NCBI GenBank assembly: GCA_023404955.1
Contig: JAEXZY010000117.1
Span: 1 to 46,859 of the forward strand
Direction: 5' to 3'
DNA length: 46,859 nucleotides
DNA from: Actinomycetes bacterium
GTDB lineage: Bacteria; Actinomycetota; Actinomycetes; Mycobacteriales; Mycobacteriaceae
Shown here piece after piece: positions 32,238 through 41,607 of this stretch. Both the position numbers and the translations under genes were made by a program. The stretch's first letter is position 1; every line of letters starts with the position of its first letter. Under the pieces are notes generated by a model, which did not search any database, had not been told where the DNA came from, and worked only from the letters and a program-made list of their open reading frames with translations.

Positions 32238-33826
32238 TCGCATCACCTGCGTCCACATCTTTCACCGGTGCGGTGGCCGCACCCCACACCGCGGCGACCG
32301 ACGCCGGAGCCCGCGCCTACCGCGACGGCGGCACTGCCATCGATGCGGCCATCGCCGCCGCGGCCGTACTGACGGTCACCTACCCCCACAACGTCGCGCT
32401 AGGGGGCGATCTGATCGCTCTGGTGCGCACCCCGGACGGTCAACTGTGGTGCCTCAACAGCTCTGGTTGGGCCGGTGAGCAGGTGGACCTGGCAGCGCTG
32501 CAGACCAGATACGGGAAGCGTCTGCCGATGCTCGGTGTCGACACGATCACCGTTCCGGGCGGGGTCCGCGGCTGGGAACGGCTACGCTCGTTGGGAAGTC
32601 GGCTGTCCTGGGAACGGGTGCTGGAGGACGCCCAGGAGGCCGCCGCCCGAGGCGTCCCGGTGTCGAAGTCGCTGGCCGATCATCTGCGCGATCCCGAGCA
32701 CGCCGACCTCGTCGACACCGGCGACGTCGATCGGGTGTTCCGACCCCGCGGCCGCGTCCTCGAGGAAGGGGAGCTGTTCCAGCAACCCGAACTGGCGCAG
32801 TCGCTGAACACCCTGCGTCGGGAGGGGCCGGACAGTTTCTACGCGGGTGAGCTCGCCCGGCGCATGCTGAACTTCCTGCGCGAGCGTGGGTCCGTGCTCA
32901 CCGCAGCCGATTTCGCCGATTTCAGTCCCGAGACCACCGATCCGCTGACCGCGTCGTTCGGCGGCCTCACCGTAGCCACAAGCACACCGAACACCCAGGG
33001 ATTCGTGTTGTTGCGCGCGCTGCGCGCGATCGAGGAATTGGGAGTCACCGATCCGCTGGGCGACGAACTCGGCACCCTCATGCAGATCTTCCATCGCGCC
33101 AACGCCCTGCGCACGATGTCTCTCGCCGATCCACGCTTCGCCGAGATCGACGTCGACCAGCTGATCCATGGGGATCTGCAGACCCTGTCGTCTCCCGAAG
33201 ATTTCTCCGCCACAGCAGAACTCGTGCCCCACGGCGACACCGTCGGCATCGCCGCGGCCGACAGCGACGGTTATGCGATCTCGTTGATTCAAAGCGTGTA
33301 CGGCGCCTTCGGATCCGGCCTGATCGATCCGGACACCGGCATCCTGTTCCACAATCGCGGAACCGGTTTCGCGCTGGACGCGGCATCGCCGAACGTCATC
33401 GCACCGCGGAAACGACCGGCGCACACGCTGATGCCGGTGATGACGACCGACGGCACCGCTGTGCGTCATGTGCTGTCGACGATGGGCGGTCAAGGGCAAC
33501 CGCAGATCATCGGCCAGCTCCTGCTGCGGGCCACCGGTGGCGCGAGCATCGAGACCGCACTGTCCGCGCCCCGGGCGATCGTGGGCCTGCAGTGCGACGG
33601 CAGCACCACCGAGACCGTCTCGATGGAGGCCGACCTCGGCATCACTTCCCGCCAGTCGCTGCAGCGCACAGGGTTTACCGTCCACGAGGTTCCCGTGCAC
33701 ACCGAGGGCCTCGGCCAGAGCAACGCCGTCGCCGTCGACGCCCACGGCGCGATGACAGCGGCGTCGGACCCTCGATCCGACGGCGCCGCGTCTGTGGTCA
33801 ACTATTCACGTCATCGAGCCGTCTAG
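32234..33826 (+). CDS. Gamma-glutamyltransferase family protein (Ntn hydrolase), no signal peptide
   Basis: 530 aa from GTG coupled to the SDR. It keeps the GGT layout: AAPHTAATDAGARAYRDGGT at the N-terminus, HNVALGGDL and TPNTQGF. The likely self-cleavage and catalytic Thr336 lies in HGDTVGIAAADSDG, followed by YGAFGSG in the small subunit. GGTs are normally exported and cleave glutathione; here the protein starts directly in the fold, so it should be cytoplasmic. In this setting it may act on another gamma-glutamyl or acyl-amide compound. Specificity is not predictable. Confidence 0.8.
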   Translation: MIASPASTSFTGAVAAPHTAATDAGARAYRDGGTAIDAAIAAAAVLTVTYPHNVALGGDLIALVRTPDGQLWCLNSSGWAGEQVDLAALQTRYGKRLPMLGVDTITVPGGVRGWERLRSLGSRLSWERVLEDAQEAAARGVPVSKSLADHLRDPEHADLVDTGDVDRVFRPRGRVLEEGELFQQPELAQSLNTLRREGPDSFYAGELARRMLNFLRERGSVLTAADFADFSPETTDPLTASFGGLTVATSTPNTQGFVLLRALRAIEELGVTDPLGDELGTLMQIFHRANALRTMSLADPRFAEIDVDQLIHGDLQTLSSPEDFSATAELVPHGDTVGIAAADSDGYAISLIQSVYGAFGSGLIDPDTGILFHNRGTGFALDAASPNVIAPRKRPAHTLMPVMTTDGTAVRHVLSTMGGQGQPQIIGQLLLRATGGASIETALSAPRAIVGLQCDGSTTETVSMEADLGITSRQSLQRTGFTVHEVPVHTEGLGQSNAVAVDAHGAMTAASDPRSDGAASVVNYSRHRAV

Positions 33827-33835
33827 AGGGGACCA

Positions 33836-34510
33836 GTGGGCGACAAGCCAGCCAGGATCGACCGGCACCTCGGGATCCTGATGACGCTCACGTTCGTCAC
33901 CGGCGCGCTCGATGCGGTTGGATACCTCGGCCTGGACCGGGTGTTCACCGGCAACATGACCGGCAACATCGTGATTCTCGGCATGGGCCTGGCCTCAGAA
34001 GACGAACTTCCGGTCGCGGGTCCACTCGCGGCCTTCGTCGCCTACATGGCCGGGGCGGCGGCGGCCGGGTTCCTGCTCCGCAGCAACGGCGCCCGGTGGA
34101 CGCCCAGAGTGACAGGCGTTTTCGCCGTCAATGCCGTGGTGCTGACCGCGACGGCCTGTCTGCTCGCCGCAGACACTCTGCGAGACCAGCCCTTCGCGGT
34201 GATGGGAATCGCCGCCAGCATCGCCCTGCTCATGGGGGCGCAGGCCGCGACCGCCCGGACACTCGCCGTCGCGGACATGACGACCGTGGTGGTGACGTCG
34301 ACCATCACCGCGTTCGCGAGCGAGACCCTGTTCCAGCCCGGGTTCGCCTGGTTGCGTCATCGCCGGTTGTGGGCGATCGTCGCGATTTTCCTCGGTGCGC
34401 TCACCGGCGCTCTGGCGATGAAGTGGCATGTGAGTGTGCCGGTTTTCGGGGCCGCGGCGGTGACAGCTGCTGTCGCGGCGGTCGGACACCGGCAGGCACG
34501 CACGAAGTGA
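33836..34510 (+). CDS. DUF1275 (YoaK-like) membrane protein
   Basis: 224 aa with about six hydrophobic segments. The family signatures near the N-terminus are TFVTGALDAVGYLGLDRVFT and GNMTGNIVILGMGLA. GTG 33836 follows AGAGGGG, 9 bp after the GGT stop, so it closes the operon. The family function is unknown; a transporter or permease-like role is often supposed. Here it could handle uptake or export of the operon's compound. Confidence 0.8.
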   Translation: MGDKPARIDRHLGILMTLTFVTGALDAVGYLGLDRVFTGNMTGNIVILGMGLASEDELPVAGPLAAFVAYMAGAAAAGFLLRSNGARWTPRVTGVFAVNAVVLTATACLLAADTLRDQPFAVMGIAASIALLMGAQAATARTLAVADMTTVVVTSTITAFASETLFQPGFAWLRHRRLWAIVAIFLGALTGALAMKWHVSVPVFGAAAVTAAVAAVGHRQARTK

Positions 34511-34570
34511 GCGCCGACGGGGTGGGCAACGTCGGTCGACTTACTGATGGCTCCGCTAGCCCGAGCCCCC

Positions 34571-34576
34571 TACCGT
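34571..34576 (+). promoter_or_regulatory. Putative -10 box of a leaderless transcript (MBL gene at 34584)
   Basis: TACCGT, 7 nt, then the ATG at 34584. It is identical in box and spacing to 24566-24579. Confidence 0.45.
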
Positions 34577-34583
34577 CGGGCCC

Positions 34584-35438
34584 ATGATCGCGACCTCCTC
34601 ACTGGCGGTACACACGTTCACCAGCGAGTACCTGCCGGTCAACCCCGGCCTCGGTTGGGATTCACCGGTGGCCGCCACCTGGCCCGCCTCGACGGCCACC
34701 CTCATCACCGGCCGAAGCGAGGCCTTGCTCGTCGATTCGCTGCTGACGATGTCGCAGGGCGTAGCGCTGCGGGACTGGGTCGTCGACCACGGGCGAACCT
34801 TGAGCGCAATCCTGCTCACCCACGGCCACGCAGACCACTTTTTCGGTGCAGGTCCGCTTCTCGAGGCGTTTCCTGCCGCCGACTTGCTGGCCCTCGACCC
34901 CGTTGCCGCAGAGGCCGCCTCGCAGCGCTCCGCCGAGAATCTCTCGAACTGGTCGGGGTGGTTCGGCGATGCCGTCGATCGGTCGGCGGCGCTTCCCACC
35001 CCCACGTCGAGGAGTGAGTTCGCCATCGACGGCGAGCAGGTCCGATGGTTCTGTGTAGGCCCGGCCGACGGAATGCTGGGAAGCGTCGTGCAGGTGCCGG
35101 GCAACAACACGGTCTGCACCGGCGACATCGTCTACAACGACGTCCACATGTGGCTGGCCTACTCGACGCCGTCCAGTCGGAAGGCCTGGCTCGACAGCAT
35201 CGATGCCATCGAGCAGTTGGGCGCCGAGACTCTCATCGCGGGCCATCGCGACCCTCGCGCCCCAGACGACGACGCAGCACGTCAGATCGCGCAATCCCGC
35301 TCATACATCGAGGATTTCGATGCCGCGGTGGCAAGATCGCGCTCAGCGACCGACGTCATCGACGCGATGATGGACCGCTACGGACACTTCGGGAACCCCT
35401 ACACGCTGATCCTCGCCGCGTCGTCGCAGTACTCCTGA
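34584..35438 (+). CDS. MBL-fold metallo-hydrolase
   Basis: 284 aa. The zinc motif THGHADH is at residues 79-85, preceded by the LLVDSLLT strand. Later ligands are in VCTGDIVYND (Asp) and IAGHRDPR (His). It is similar to SoxH/PNGM-like or quinoprotein-relay MBL proteins with no signal peptide, so a cytoplasmic thioesterase or lactonase type is possible. It seems monocistronic. It is convergent with the HxlR gene, and the two stops share the palindrome TGACGTCA (35436-35443). Confidence 0.85.
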   Translation: MIATSSLAVHTFTSEYLPVNPGLGWDSPVAATWPASTATLITGRSEALLVDSLLTMSQGVALRDWVVDHGRTLSAILLTHGHADHFFGAGPLLEAFPAADLLALDPVAAEAASQRSAENLSNWSGWFGDAVDRSAALPTPTSRSEFAIDGEQVRWFCVGPADGMLGSVVQVPGNNTVCTGDIVYNDVHMWLAYSTPSSRKAWLDSIDAIEQLGAETLIAGHRDPRAPDDDAARQIAQSRSYIEDFDAAVARSRSATDVIDAMMDRYGHFGNPYTLILAASSQYS

Positions 35439-35440
35439 CG

Positions 35441-35893
35441 TCAGCGCTGCGTGCGTTCGATGAGGCGGACTTCGGTGTCCGCCACCGTCGACCCGTCCCG
35501 GCGCCGGAAGCCTGCGATCACCGGCTCGGCGGTCACCGCATCGACGAATCGGTGGCTTGCCCCCTTGGCCGGATCGCCGTGCCGGTATGCCCACTGGCCG
35601 ATCGCCGCGAGCACCACCGCGAGATCCTCTCCAGCCGCGGTGAGTTCGTAACGATGGCGGGTCCGATCCCCCGGATCGCGATACTCCACGGTGTCGAGTA
35701 CACCCGCGGCGACGAGTTCGCCGAGCCGGGCGCTCAGCACATCCGGGGCGATGCCGAGGTGTTCGCGGAACTCCGAGAAGCGAGTCCGACCCAGCATACC
35801 TTCCCGAACAATCAACACCGACCATCGCTGGCCGATCACGGCCATCCCCCGCGCGATCGGGCAGGAGTCGTCCAGCCATGGGTCCGTGCGCAT
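35441..35893 (-). CDS. HxlR family winged-helix transcriptional regulator
   Basis: 150 aa. The N-terminal DDSCPIARGMAVIGQRWSVL (with the conserved Cys12-Pro) and RFSEFREHLGIAPDVLSARL define the HxlR/DUF24 winged helix. YELTAAGEDL is the wing end. Regulators with this Cys often sense electrophiles or redox state. It is convergent with the MBL gene and 52 bp upstream-adjacent to the end of the 35946 gene. Target unknown; no clear palindrome was found in front of it. Confidence 0.82.
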   Translation of the reverse strand: MRTDPWLDDSCPIARGMAVIGQRWSVLIVREGMLGRTRFSEFREHLGIAPDVLSARLGELVAAGVLDTVEYRDPGDRTRHRYELTAAGEDLAVVLAAIGQWAYRHGDPAKGASHRFVDAVTAEPVIAGFRRRDGSTVADTEVRLIERTQR

Positions 35894-35945
35894 CAGGACA
35901 TCGTAAGCGTCGTGGGCCGCTGCATCGCCGGAGCCGGCCGGCGGC

Positions 35946-36656
35946 TCACGTGACCCGGATGTCGGAGAGTTCGATGGAGACCACCAGTTGATCCGGCATC
36001 GGCCTGTTGTGTTCGTCGCGAACGTAGATCATCCGCCGCGCCGGCACGACGATCCCGTCTACGCAGACGAACTCGGAGACGTAGTGCGCCGCCGGTGAAC
36101 CTCCCGCGATGTCGACCTGATAGTCGCGCCGGCGGATGAGACACCGGTCGTCGACGTAGAGCACCTGTCGAGGGCTGTGGGTCGCCACGGTGTCGGGATA
36201 GGTGACGTGAAGGCGCCGCCATACCTGATCGCCTTCGGTCCAGTCCTCGCCACGCTCGACGACCACCCCTGGCAGCGTCAGGTTCACAGGCTCAGCCAGA
36301 TAGGTCCACATCGCATAGCCGGTGAAGTAGGCCAGTTGCAGCGCGTTCCAGGGTGTTTCGAGGGTGTGTCCGGCGAAGGAGGCACGCGGGTCCTCCATCG
36401 ACTCGATCACCCGGCCGTCCGTATGCCTGATCGCGACGCGCGACGGCGTGTAATCGCTGCTGCGATCGGCACCGGTGAAAGGTCGCAACGACGTGTGCTG
36501 CCGGTGGATCCACACCGACACATCGCCGTCGTCGACGATGCCGGTCACCTGTTTGAGGTCCCAGATCGCGCCGCCGAAGTGCTTGCGTGCGCTGATCGCG
36601 GCGACGTCCGCCCACCGCTGCGGGCCGCCGTAGGCGTCCAGGATGTCATCGATCAT
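35946..36656 (-). CDS. Conserved hypothetical protein, LolA/outer-membrane-lipoprotein-like fold suspected
   Basis: 236 aa. It opens MIDDILDAYGGPQRWADVAA, a short helix with the motif YGG.xRW, and continues in regular beta strands (QVWRRLHVTYP, RQVLYVDDRCLIRRRDYQV, HYVSEFVCVDGIVVPARRMI). That pattern suggests an open antiparallel barrel as in LolA-like carriers, but without a signal peptide. ATG 36656 is preferred over GTG 36665 for the GGGGG upstream. It is divergent from the LuxR-type regulator, which may control it. Not recognised further. Confidence 0.6.
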   Translation of the reverse strand: MIDDILDAYGGPQRWADVAAISARKHFGGAIWDLKQVTGIVDDGDVSVWIHRQHTSLRPFTGADRSSDYTPSRVAIRHTDGRVIESMEDPRASFAGHTLETPWNALQLAYFTGYAMWTYLAEPVNLTLPGVVVERGEDWTEGDQVWRRLHVTYPDTVATHSPRQVLYVDDRCLIRRRDYQVDIAGGSPAAHYVSEFVCVDGIVVPARRMIYVRDEHNRPMPDQLVVSIELSDIRVT

Positions 36657-36757
36657 GGAATTCACCCCCGCATCCTGTCCGCCGACGGGACCGCTGGGTA
36701 TCGGTCGTCTGACTGCATCGCGAGACGCCTCTGAGTTTGCCTCGCCAATCCAGCGCT

Positions 36758-36780
36758 GTTACCTTGCGCACTGTGGTAAC
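36758..36780. promoter_or_regulatory. Inverted repeat GTTACC-N11-GGTAAC over the LuxR-type gene start
   Basis: Six-base perfect arms. The left arm overlaps a TACCTT box (36760-36765) that lies 7 nt before GTG 36773. A second perfect palindrome, CCACGCGCGTGG (36780-36791), follows directly inside the coding region. Candidate autoregulatory site. Confidence 0.35.
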
Positions 36781-39547
36781 CACGCGCGTGGCCGAACGCC
36801 GATGGGCACCCTCGGCCATGATCGGTCGCGATGACGAGCTGTCCGTCATCACCGCCGCCGCGGCCGACGTGCCGCACCGCGGCAGCGCCCTGGTGATCGA
36901 CGGTGAGCCCGGCATCGGGAAGACGACGCTGCTCGCCGCAACCGCAGACTGGGCTGTCCACCACGGCTTCCACGTGCTGTCCTGTGCGGGCGTCCAGTGT
37001 CAGGCAGCCGTCGGTTATGCCGGGATCCACGAACTCGTGCACCCGATCCTTGAACATCTCGACGCCGCCTCAACCCATCAGGCGGCCGCCCTGAAAATCG
37101 CATTCGGGCTTGCCGAGGGGCCACCTCCGACTCCGCTGCTCGCCGGGGTCGCACTGCTGAGTCTGATCGAGGAGGCGGCCGCGAAGCGCCCCCTGTTGCT
37201 GATCGTCGACGACGCGCAGTGGCTCGACGAATCGTCTCTGAACGCGGTGACGTTCGTGGGGCGGCGCGTCAGCTCTGCCCCCGTGCTGATGCTGTGCGCC
37301 ACCCGATCCCGGTTCGACGGCCGCGCGGCGACCCTCGGATCATTACCGCGACTGAATATGGGCGCGGTCGACGAGGCGACGTCAGCGGCACTTCTCTCCG
37401 ACGCCGCAGGTGGCCACTCACTGAGTGGACCGACGCGCCGTCGACTCCTCGAGGCCGCGCACGGCAACCCCCTGGCCATCCTCGAACTCACCAAGGCCCT
37501 GACCGCTCGGGGCAGCAGCGCAGTCGCGACGGCCCGCACCCCGCTGCCTACGACGCAGCGCATCGAGCAGGCCTTCGAGGACCAACTCGACGCGCTCCCG
37601 ACGGCCGGCCGGCAGATGCTCGGCCTCATCGCGGCGGCGGGTCACGGCTCACTGAACGAACTGGTCGACGCGGCCTCCCGGGTGGGGTTGAGCGACAACG
37701 ACATCGATCCCCTGGAACGCGCCGGGTTGGTCACGGTCCACGCTGGGAACGTGCACATCCGTCATCCGCTGATCCGATCGGTCGCCTACCGGTCCGCCGG
37801 ATTGGCACGACGGTCGGCCTTCCACCGCGCACTCGGCGACGCCGCGACCGATCCGCTGCAGGCGGCATGGCAACGCTCAGCCGCCGTCTACGGTCCCGAC
37901 GGGGCCGTCGCCGCCGAACTCGAGGCGGTGGCCGTCCGAGCACACGACCGGGGAGCATGCGCCGAAGCCGCCGCCGCGTGGCGGCGCGCTGCGGAGCTCT
38001 CCCCCGATCCCCGCGATCGAGTGCGCCGCCTGGTGCGCGCAGTCGAGCCTGCCTGCCTGGCAGGCCTCACCGAGGACGCGGTGGACATCCTCGACGAGGT
38101 CGAGCCGCTGGCAAGCGATCTCGACGACCTGTTCGCCATCGCCTTCGCTCGCTTCACTCTCGGCGTGACCACCGGGTCCGCAGGCCCGGCCGTCTCCGAT
38201 CTGTTGTCGCTGGCAGGCCGCCTCGGCGCCTCCCCCACACCCGCGCACCAGCGCAGTGAACTGCGGCTGCTGGCCGCCGCGGCCGCCCAGTGCCGATTCC
38301 ACGGGTTGGCCGAGACGGACCGGTCAATGGTCGCGTCCCGACTCCGAGACCGGGAACACCTCGATGAGCCGGTCGTCGACATCGCACTGGCGACGATCTG
38401 CGACGTCGACAACGCCCGGCGATTCCGCACCAACGCCGCCCGGCTGCACGTCGCGGTCGCCGACGATCTCACCGCCGTGATGTCGATGGGCCTGGCTGCC
38501 GAATCCGTGTCCGACCTCCAGGCCGCACAGCGCTGCTGGGGCAGCGCGATCTCCCTGGCGCATGACTCCGGCGCCCCCGCTCTCGAGTGTGAGGCGCTGC
38601 GGGGTTCGGCACGAGCGCTGCTCATCGCCGGCCATCCCGTCGAGGCCACCATCCGCGCCCAGACCGCCCTGCGGCTGGCGACTGATGCCAACCTTCGAGT
38701 CAGCATCGGCGCGGCCGCCGCGCTCGTGGCACGCGCGCACGTCTGGCGCGGTGACATCACATCGGCACACGACGCACTGACCATCGCACGGGATCACCTG
38801 CCGACCGACACGGCGCTGATGTGGCGTGACGACGTTGCGTGGGCTGAGGGGCTGCTCGCCTTGTCCACGCACGACAACGATCACGCCTTCGCACAGTTGT
38901 CCGCGATCGGACCGGATCGCGGGGTGCGCAGATGGGCGATCGCCGATCTCGTGCACGCTGCAGTCGCCGGCGGTCACGGCGGCACAGGACTGAACGACCT
39001 GCTCGACGACATCGATTCGCAAGCCACAGCATTGGCTTCGACTCACCTCATCATGCTGGTGCAGCGCAGTCGCGCGCTACTCGCGGGCGGCGCCCCTGAC
39101 GCCGAGGGTCACTTCCTTGCCGCGATCGAGCAGGCGAACACGGCGGAGACCGTCGCACTCGAGCATGCGCGTACCCGGCTGGCGTACGGCGAATGGCTTC
39201 GCCGGCAACGCCGGATCATCGACGCCCGCGTCGAGTTGTCCTCGGCGCTGCGTACTTTCGAAGCCCGCGGCGCCTCGTTGTTCGCCCGGCGCACGCGTGC
39301 AGAGTTGCGTGCTGCCGGGGTGCATCTGGGAGGCTCGCGTATGCACACCCGGCCCGATGCGCTGACGCCACAGGAGCTCCAGATCGCACGCCTCGCCGCG
39401 GCCGGGCTGACCAACCGCCAGATCGGCGATCAGATCTACCTGTCGCATCGGACGGTGGCCGCTCATCTGTACAAGATCTTCCCGAAGCTCGGTATCACCA
39501 GCCGTAACCAATTGAGAGACAGTATCTCCGGAGCGCTTCCCTCCTGA
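36773..39547 (+). CDS. LuxR family regulator with AAA ATPase domain (LAL/MalT-like)
   Basis: 924 aa from GTG. N-terminal MIGRDDEL, Walker A GEPGIGKT (44-51) and Walker B LLLIVDDAQW (Asp146/147), then a long helical-repeat middle with TPR-like character. The C-terminal LuxR HTH is LTPQELQIARLAAAGLTNRQ followed by IGDQIYLSHRTVAAHLYKIF. Such LAL proteins are ATP-dependent activators triggered by a small ligand. GTG 36773 is chosen by the TACCTT box 7 nt before it; a TTG at 36737 would extend it by 12 residues. It is divergent from the 35946 gene. Confidence 0.88.
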   Translation: MVTTRVAERRWAPSAMIGRDDELSVITAAAADVPHRGSALVIDGEPGIGKTTLLAATADWAVHHGFHVLSCAGVQCQAAVGYAGIHELVHPILEHLDAASTHQAAALKIAFGLAEGPPPTPLLAGVALLSLIEEAAAKRPLLLIVDDAQWLDESSLNAVTFVGRRVSSAPVLMLCATRSRFDGRAATLGSLPRLNMGAVDEATSAALLSDAAGGHSLSGPTRRRLLEAAHGNPLAILELTKALTARGSSAVATARTPLPTTQRIEQAFEDQLDALPTAGRQMLGLIAAAGHGSLNELVDAASRVGLSDNDIDPLERAGLVTVHAGNVHIRHPLIRSVAYRSAGLARRSAFHRALGDAATDPLQAAWQRSAAVYGPDGAVAAELEAVAVRAHDRGACAEAAAAWRRAAELSPDPRDRVRRLVRAVEPACLAGLTEDAVDILDEVEPLASDLDDLFAIAFARFTLGVTTGSAGPAVSDLLSLAGRLGASPTPAHQRSELRLLAAAAAQCRFHGLAETDRSMVASRLRDREHLDEPVVDIALATICDVDNARRFRTNAARLHVAVADDLTAVMSMGLAAESVSDLQAAQRCWGSAISLAHDSGAPALECEALRGSARALLIAGHPVEATIRAQTALRLATDANLRVSIGAAAALVARAHVWRGDITSAHDALTIARDHLPTDTALMWRDDVAWAEGLLALSTHDNDHAFAQLSAIGPDRGVRRWAIADLVHAAVAGGHGGTGLNDLLDDIDSQATALASTHLIMLVQRSRALLAGGAPDAEGHFLAAIEQANTAETVALEHARTRLAYGEWLRRQRRIIDARVELSSALRTFEARGASLFARRTRAELRAAGVHLGGSRMHTRPDALTPQELQIARLAAAGLTNRQIGDQIYLSHRTVAAHLYKIFPKLGITSRNQLRDSISGALPS

Positions 39548-39565
39548 GTCGATGCCGCGGTGGCG

Positions 39566-40438
39566 TCAGGCTCCGAGGAAATGCCGGACGTGCTGACCGA
39601 ATTCGACAGGGTACTGGTCCAGAAAGCCGTGGCCCGCGTCGGCATATATCCGCAGCTGCGCGCCACGGATCCGCTCGGCCAGCAGAACGGAGTTCTTGGT
39701 GTACATCATCGTGTCGTTGTCGCCGTTGGCGACGAGCGTGGGTTGCGTGATCGCCGACAACCGCTCCAACTTCGCCGATTCCGGAATGCCCCACGTCATC
39801 AATGCCTGATATTGCGCATCCCGGCACGCCAGCGACGACTCGGGGTCGCGGTCCTCCTGCCGAGCATGGGTGCGGCCGAGGTATTCCCACGCCAACCGGG
39901 TTGCCTCTGCCGAGCCGGAGAAGAACAGTGCGATGAAATCATCCGGCGCGGTCACGTCACCCGTCGCCCACCGGTAGACGTCGTCGCTCCAGCGGTGCAG
40001 GTCCGTCGCGCCCTGCGGCGCGGTGCCGGCGAGGACCAGCCGGCGCGGCAGCCGTGGCCGGATCAGCGCAATCTCCTGGGCGACGTGGCCGCCGAGGGAG
40101 AAGCCGAGGACGTCGATCTCCGTCAACGCCAGAGCATCGACGAACGCGAGCGCATTGCGCGCCATGTCGCGCACGTTGTCCGGGGCGCTTCCCGTCGATC
40201 CGCCCACCCCGGCGAGGTCGACGGTGATGACCTCACGATCGGCTGCCAGGGTGTCGAGCAGCAGCGGGTCCCAGTAATCCAGGTTGCCTCGGAAGTGCTG
40301 GAACATCACCAGAGGGGGCACCGTCTGCGACGGTGTCCCGATGCGACGGTAGCGCAGCACGTCGCCGGCTACGGCGACCTCACAGGTGGGAGCGAACGCC
40401 GACGATGGTGCCTCCGGTGCGGTAGCAGTGTGTGTCAC
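39566..40438 (-). CDS. Alpha/beta hydrolase (chloroperoxidase/TAP-like), copy 1
   Basis: 290 aa. It contains FQHFRGNLDYWDP (oxyanion region), TVDLAGVGGSTG, nucleophile Ser114 in GFSLGGHVAQ, and the catalytic His in DAGHGFLDQYP. GTG 40438 has GAGGAG at good spacing. It closely resembles the hydrolase at 41608 in motif order and in the ANGDND/ANGAHD and DAGHGFL segments, so the two are probably duplicates on either side of the alcohol dehydrogenase. Such enzymes are esterases or cofactor-free haloperoxidases. Confidence 0.82.
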   Translation of the reverse strand: MTHTATAPEAPSSAFAPTCEVAVAGDVLRYRRIGTPSQTVPPLVMFQHFRGNLDYWDPLLLDTLAADREVITVDLAGVGGSTGSAPDNVRDMARNALAFVDALALTEIDVLGFSLGGHVAQEIALIRPRLPRRLVLAGTAPQGATDLHRWSDDVYRWATGDVTAPDDFIALFFSGSAEATRLAWEYLGRTHARQEDRDPESSLACRDAQYQALMTWGIPESAKLERLSAITQPTLVANGDNDTMMYTKNSVLLAERIRGAQLRIYADAGHGFLDQYPVEFGQHVRHFLGA

Positions 40439-40582
40439 AGGTCTCCTCAGGTCTCGGTGCCATCACCGTGCCACGGGCCCCTCGAGGAGAGAATCGGTCA
40501 GTTGACTGTCTGCGGGGCAATGCCCGTGGAAATGGTCACTGTGCCGATGGCGCGCCGGACGTATCTCTGATGCGCTGGACCC

Positions 40583-41605
40583 ATGACGACCTATCGGGCC
40601 TTCCAGGTCACCGGCACGCGCACCTTCACCCTCGTCGATCGACCGCTGCTACACCCTGAACCCGGCCACGTGCGCATCCGCGTACTGGCTTGCGGAGTCT
40701 GCCATAGCGATTCCCTGGCGGTCGAGGGGCAGCGCGCTGATCCGGAGCAGCCGATCGTTCCCGGTCACGAGATCGTCGGCGAGATCGACGCCGTAGGAGC
40801 CGATGTGGACGGTCGATGGCAGGTCGGTGACCGCGTCGGCGTCGGGTTCCTCGGCGGGCAGTGCGGTCACTGCGATTTCTGTCGCCACGGCGACTTCGTC
40901 AACTGCGAAGATCAGCCGCTCCCCGGGACCACCGTCGACGGCGGCTACGCGGAAGTGACCTATGCACGGGCATGTGGTCTGGTGCGCATACCCGATCGCT
41001 TCGACCCCATGACCGCCGCGCCGTTGCTCTGCGCGGGCGTCACGGTGTTCAACGCGCTGCGCGCGGCGGATGCGCCGAGGAACACACTGGTGGCGATCCA
41101 GGGAATCGGCGGGTTGGGGCATCTCGGTGTGCAGTACGCGAAGAACATGGGCTACCGCGTGGCCGCGATCGCCCGCGGACACGAGAAGTCCTCCTTGGCA
41201 ATGTCTCTGGGCGCCGACCACTACATCGACAGTGCCAGCGGTGACACCACCTCCGCTTTGACGGCGCTCGGCGGTGCCACCGCGATCGTCGCGACGGCGG
41301 CCAGCGGCGCGTCGATGGCGGGCCTCGTGGCGGGGCTGCGCCCGCGTGGTCGGCTGATCGTGGTCGGCGCCTCCGATGAACCGATTCCCGTTCAGACGTC
41401 GGATCTGATCTTCGGTGGCCGCAGCATCGTCGGTAGTCTCACCGGATCGGCTGCGGACAACGAGGACAGCTTGACCTTCAGCCTGGCCCATCAGATCGCC
41501 CCGATGATCGAAACCGTACCCTTCGAGGACGCCCCGCGGGCATACGAGCGAATGATGGCAGGGCAGGCGCGTTTTCGGATCGTCCTGGACTTCAGCGGTC
41601 GCTGA
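40583..41605 (+). CDS. Zinc-dependent alcohol dehydrogenase (MDR family, AdhA-like)
   Basis: 340 aa, the usual length of class I-type bacterial ADH. Catalytic zinc ligands are Cys40 and His62/Glu63 (PGHE), plus a later Cys in LLCAGVTVFN. The structural zinc ligands are C94, C97, C100 and C108. The coenzyme loop is GIGGLGHLG. It oxidises primary alcohols or reduces aldehydes with NAD(H). ATG 40583 lies after a 144-bp divergent gap shared with the hydrolase at 39566; the gene converges on the second hydrolase with 2 bp between stops. Confidence 0.88.
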   Translation: MTTYRAFQVTGTRTFTLVDRPLLHPEPGHVRIRVLACGVCHSDSLAVEGQRADPEQPIVPGHEIVGEIDAVGADVDGRWQVGDRVGVGFLGGQCGHCDFCRHGDFVNCEDQPLPGTTVDGGYAEVTYARACGLVRIPDRFDPMTAAPLLCAGVTVFNALRAADAPRNTLVAIQGIGGLGHLGVQYAKNMGYRVAAIARGHEKSSLAMSLGADHYIDSASGDTTSALTALGGATAIVATAASGASMAGLVAGLRPRGRLIVVGASDEPIPVQTSDLIFGGRSIVGSLTGSAADNEDSLTFSLAHQIAPMIETVPFEDAPRAYERMMAGQARFRIVLDFSGR

Positions 41606-41607
41606 GC

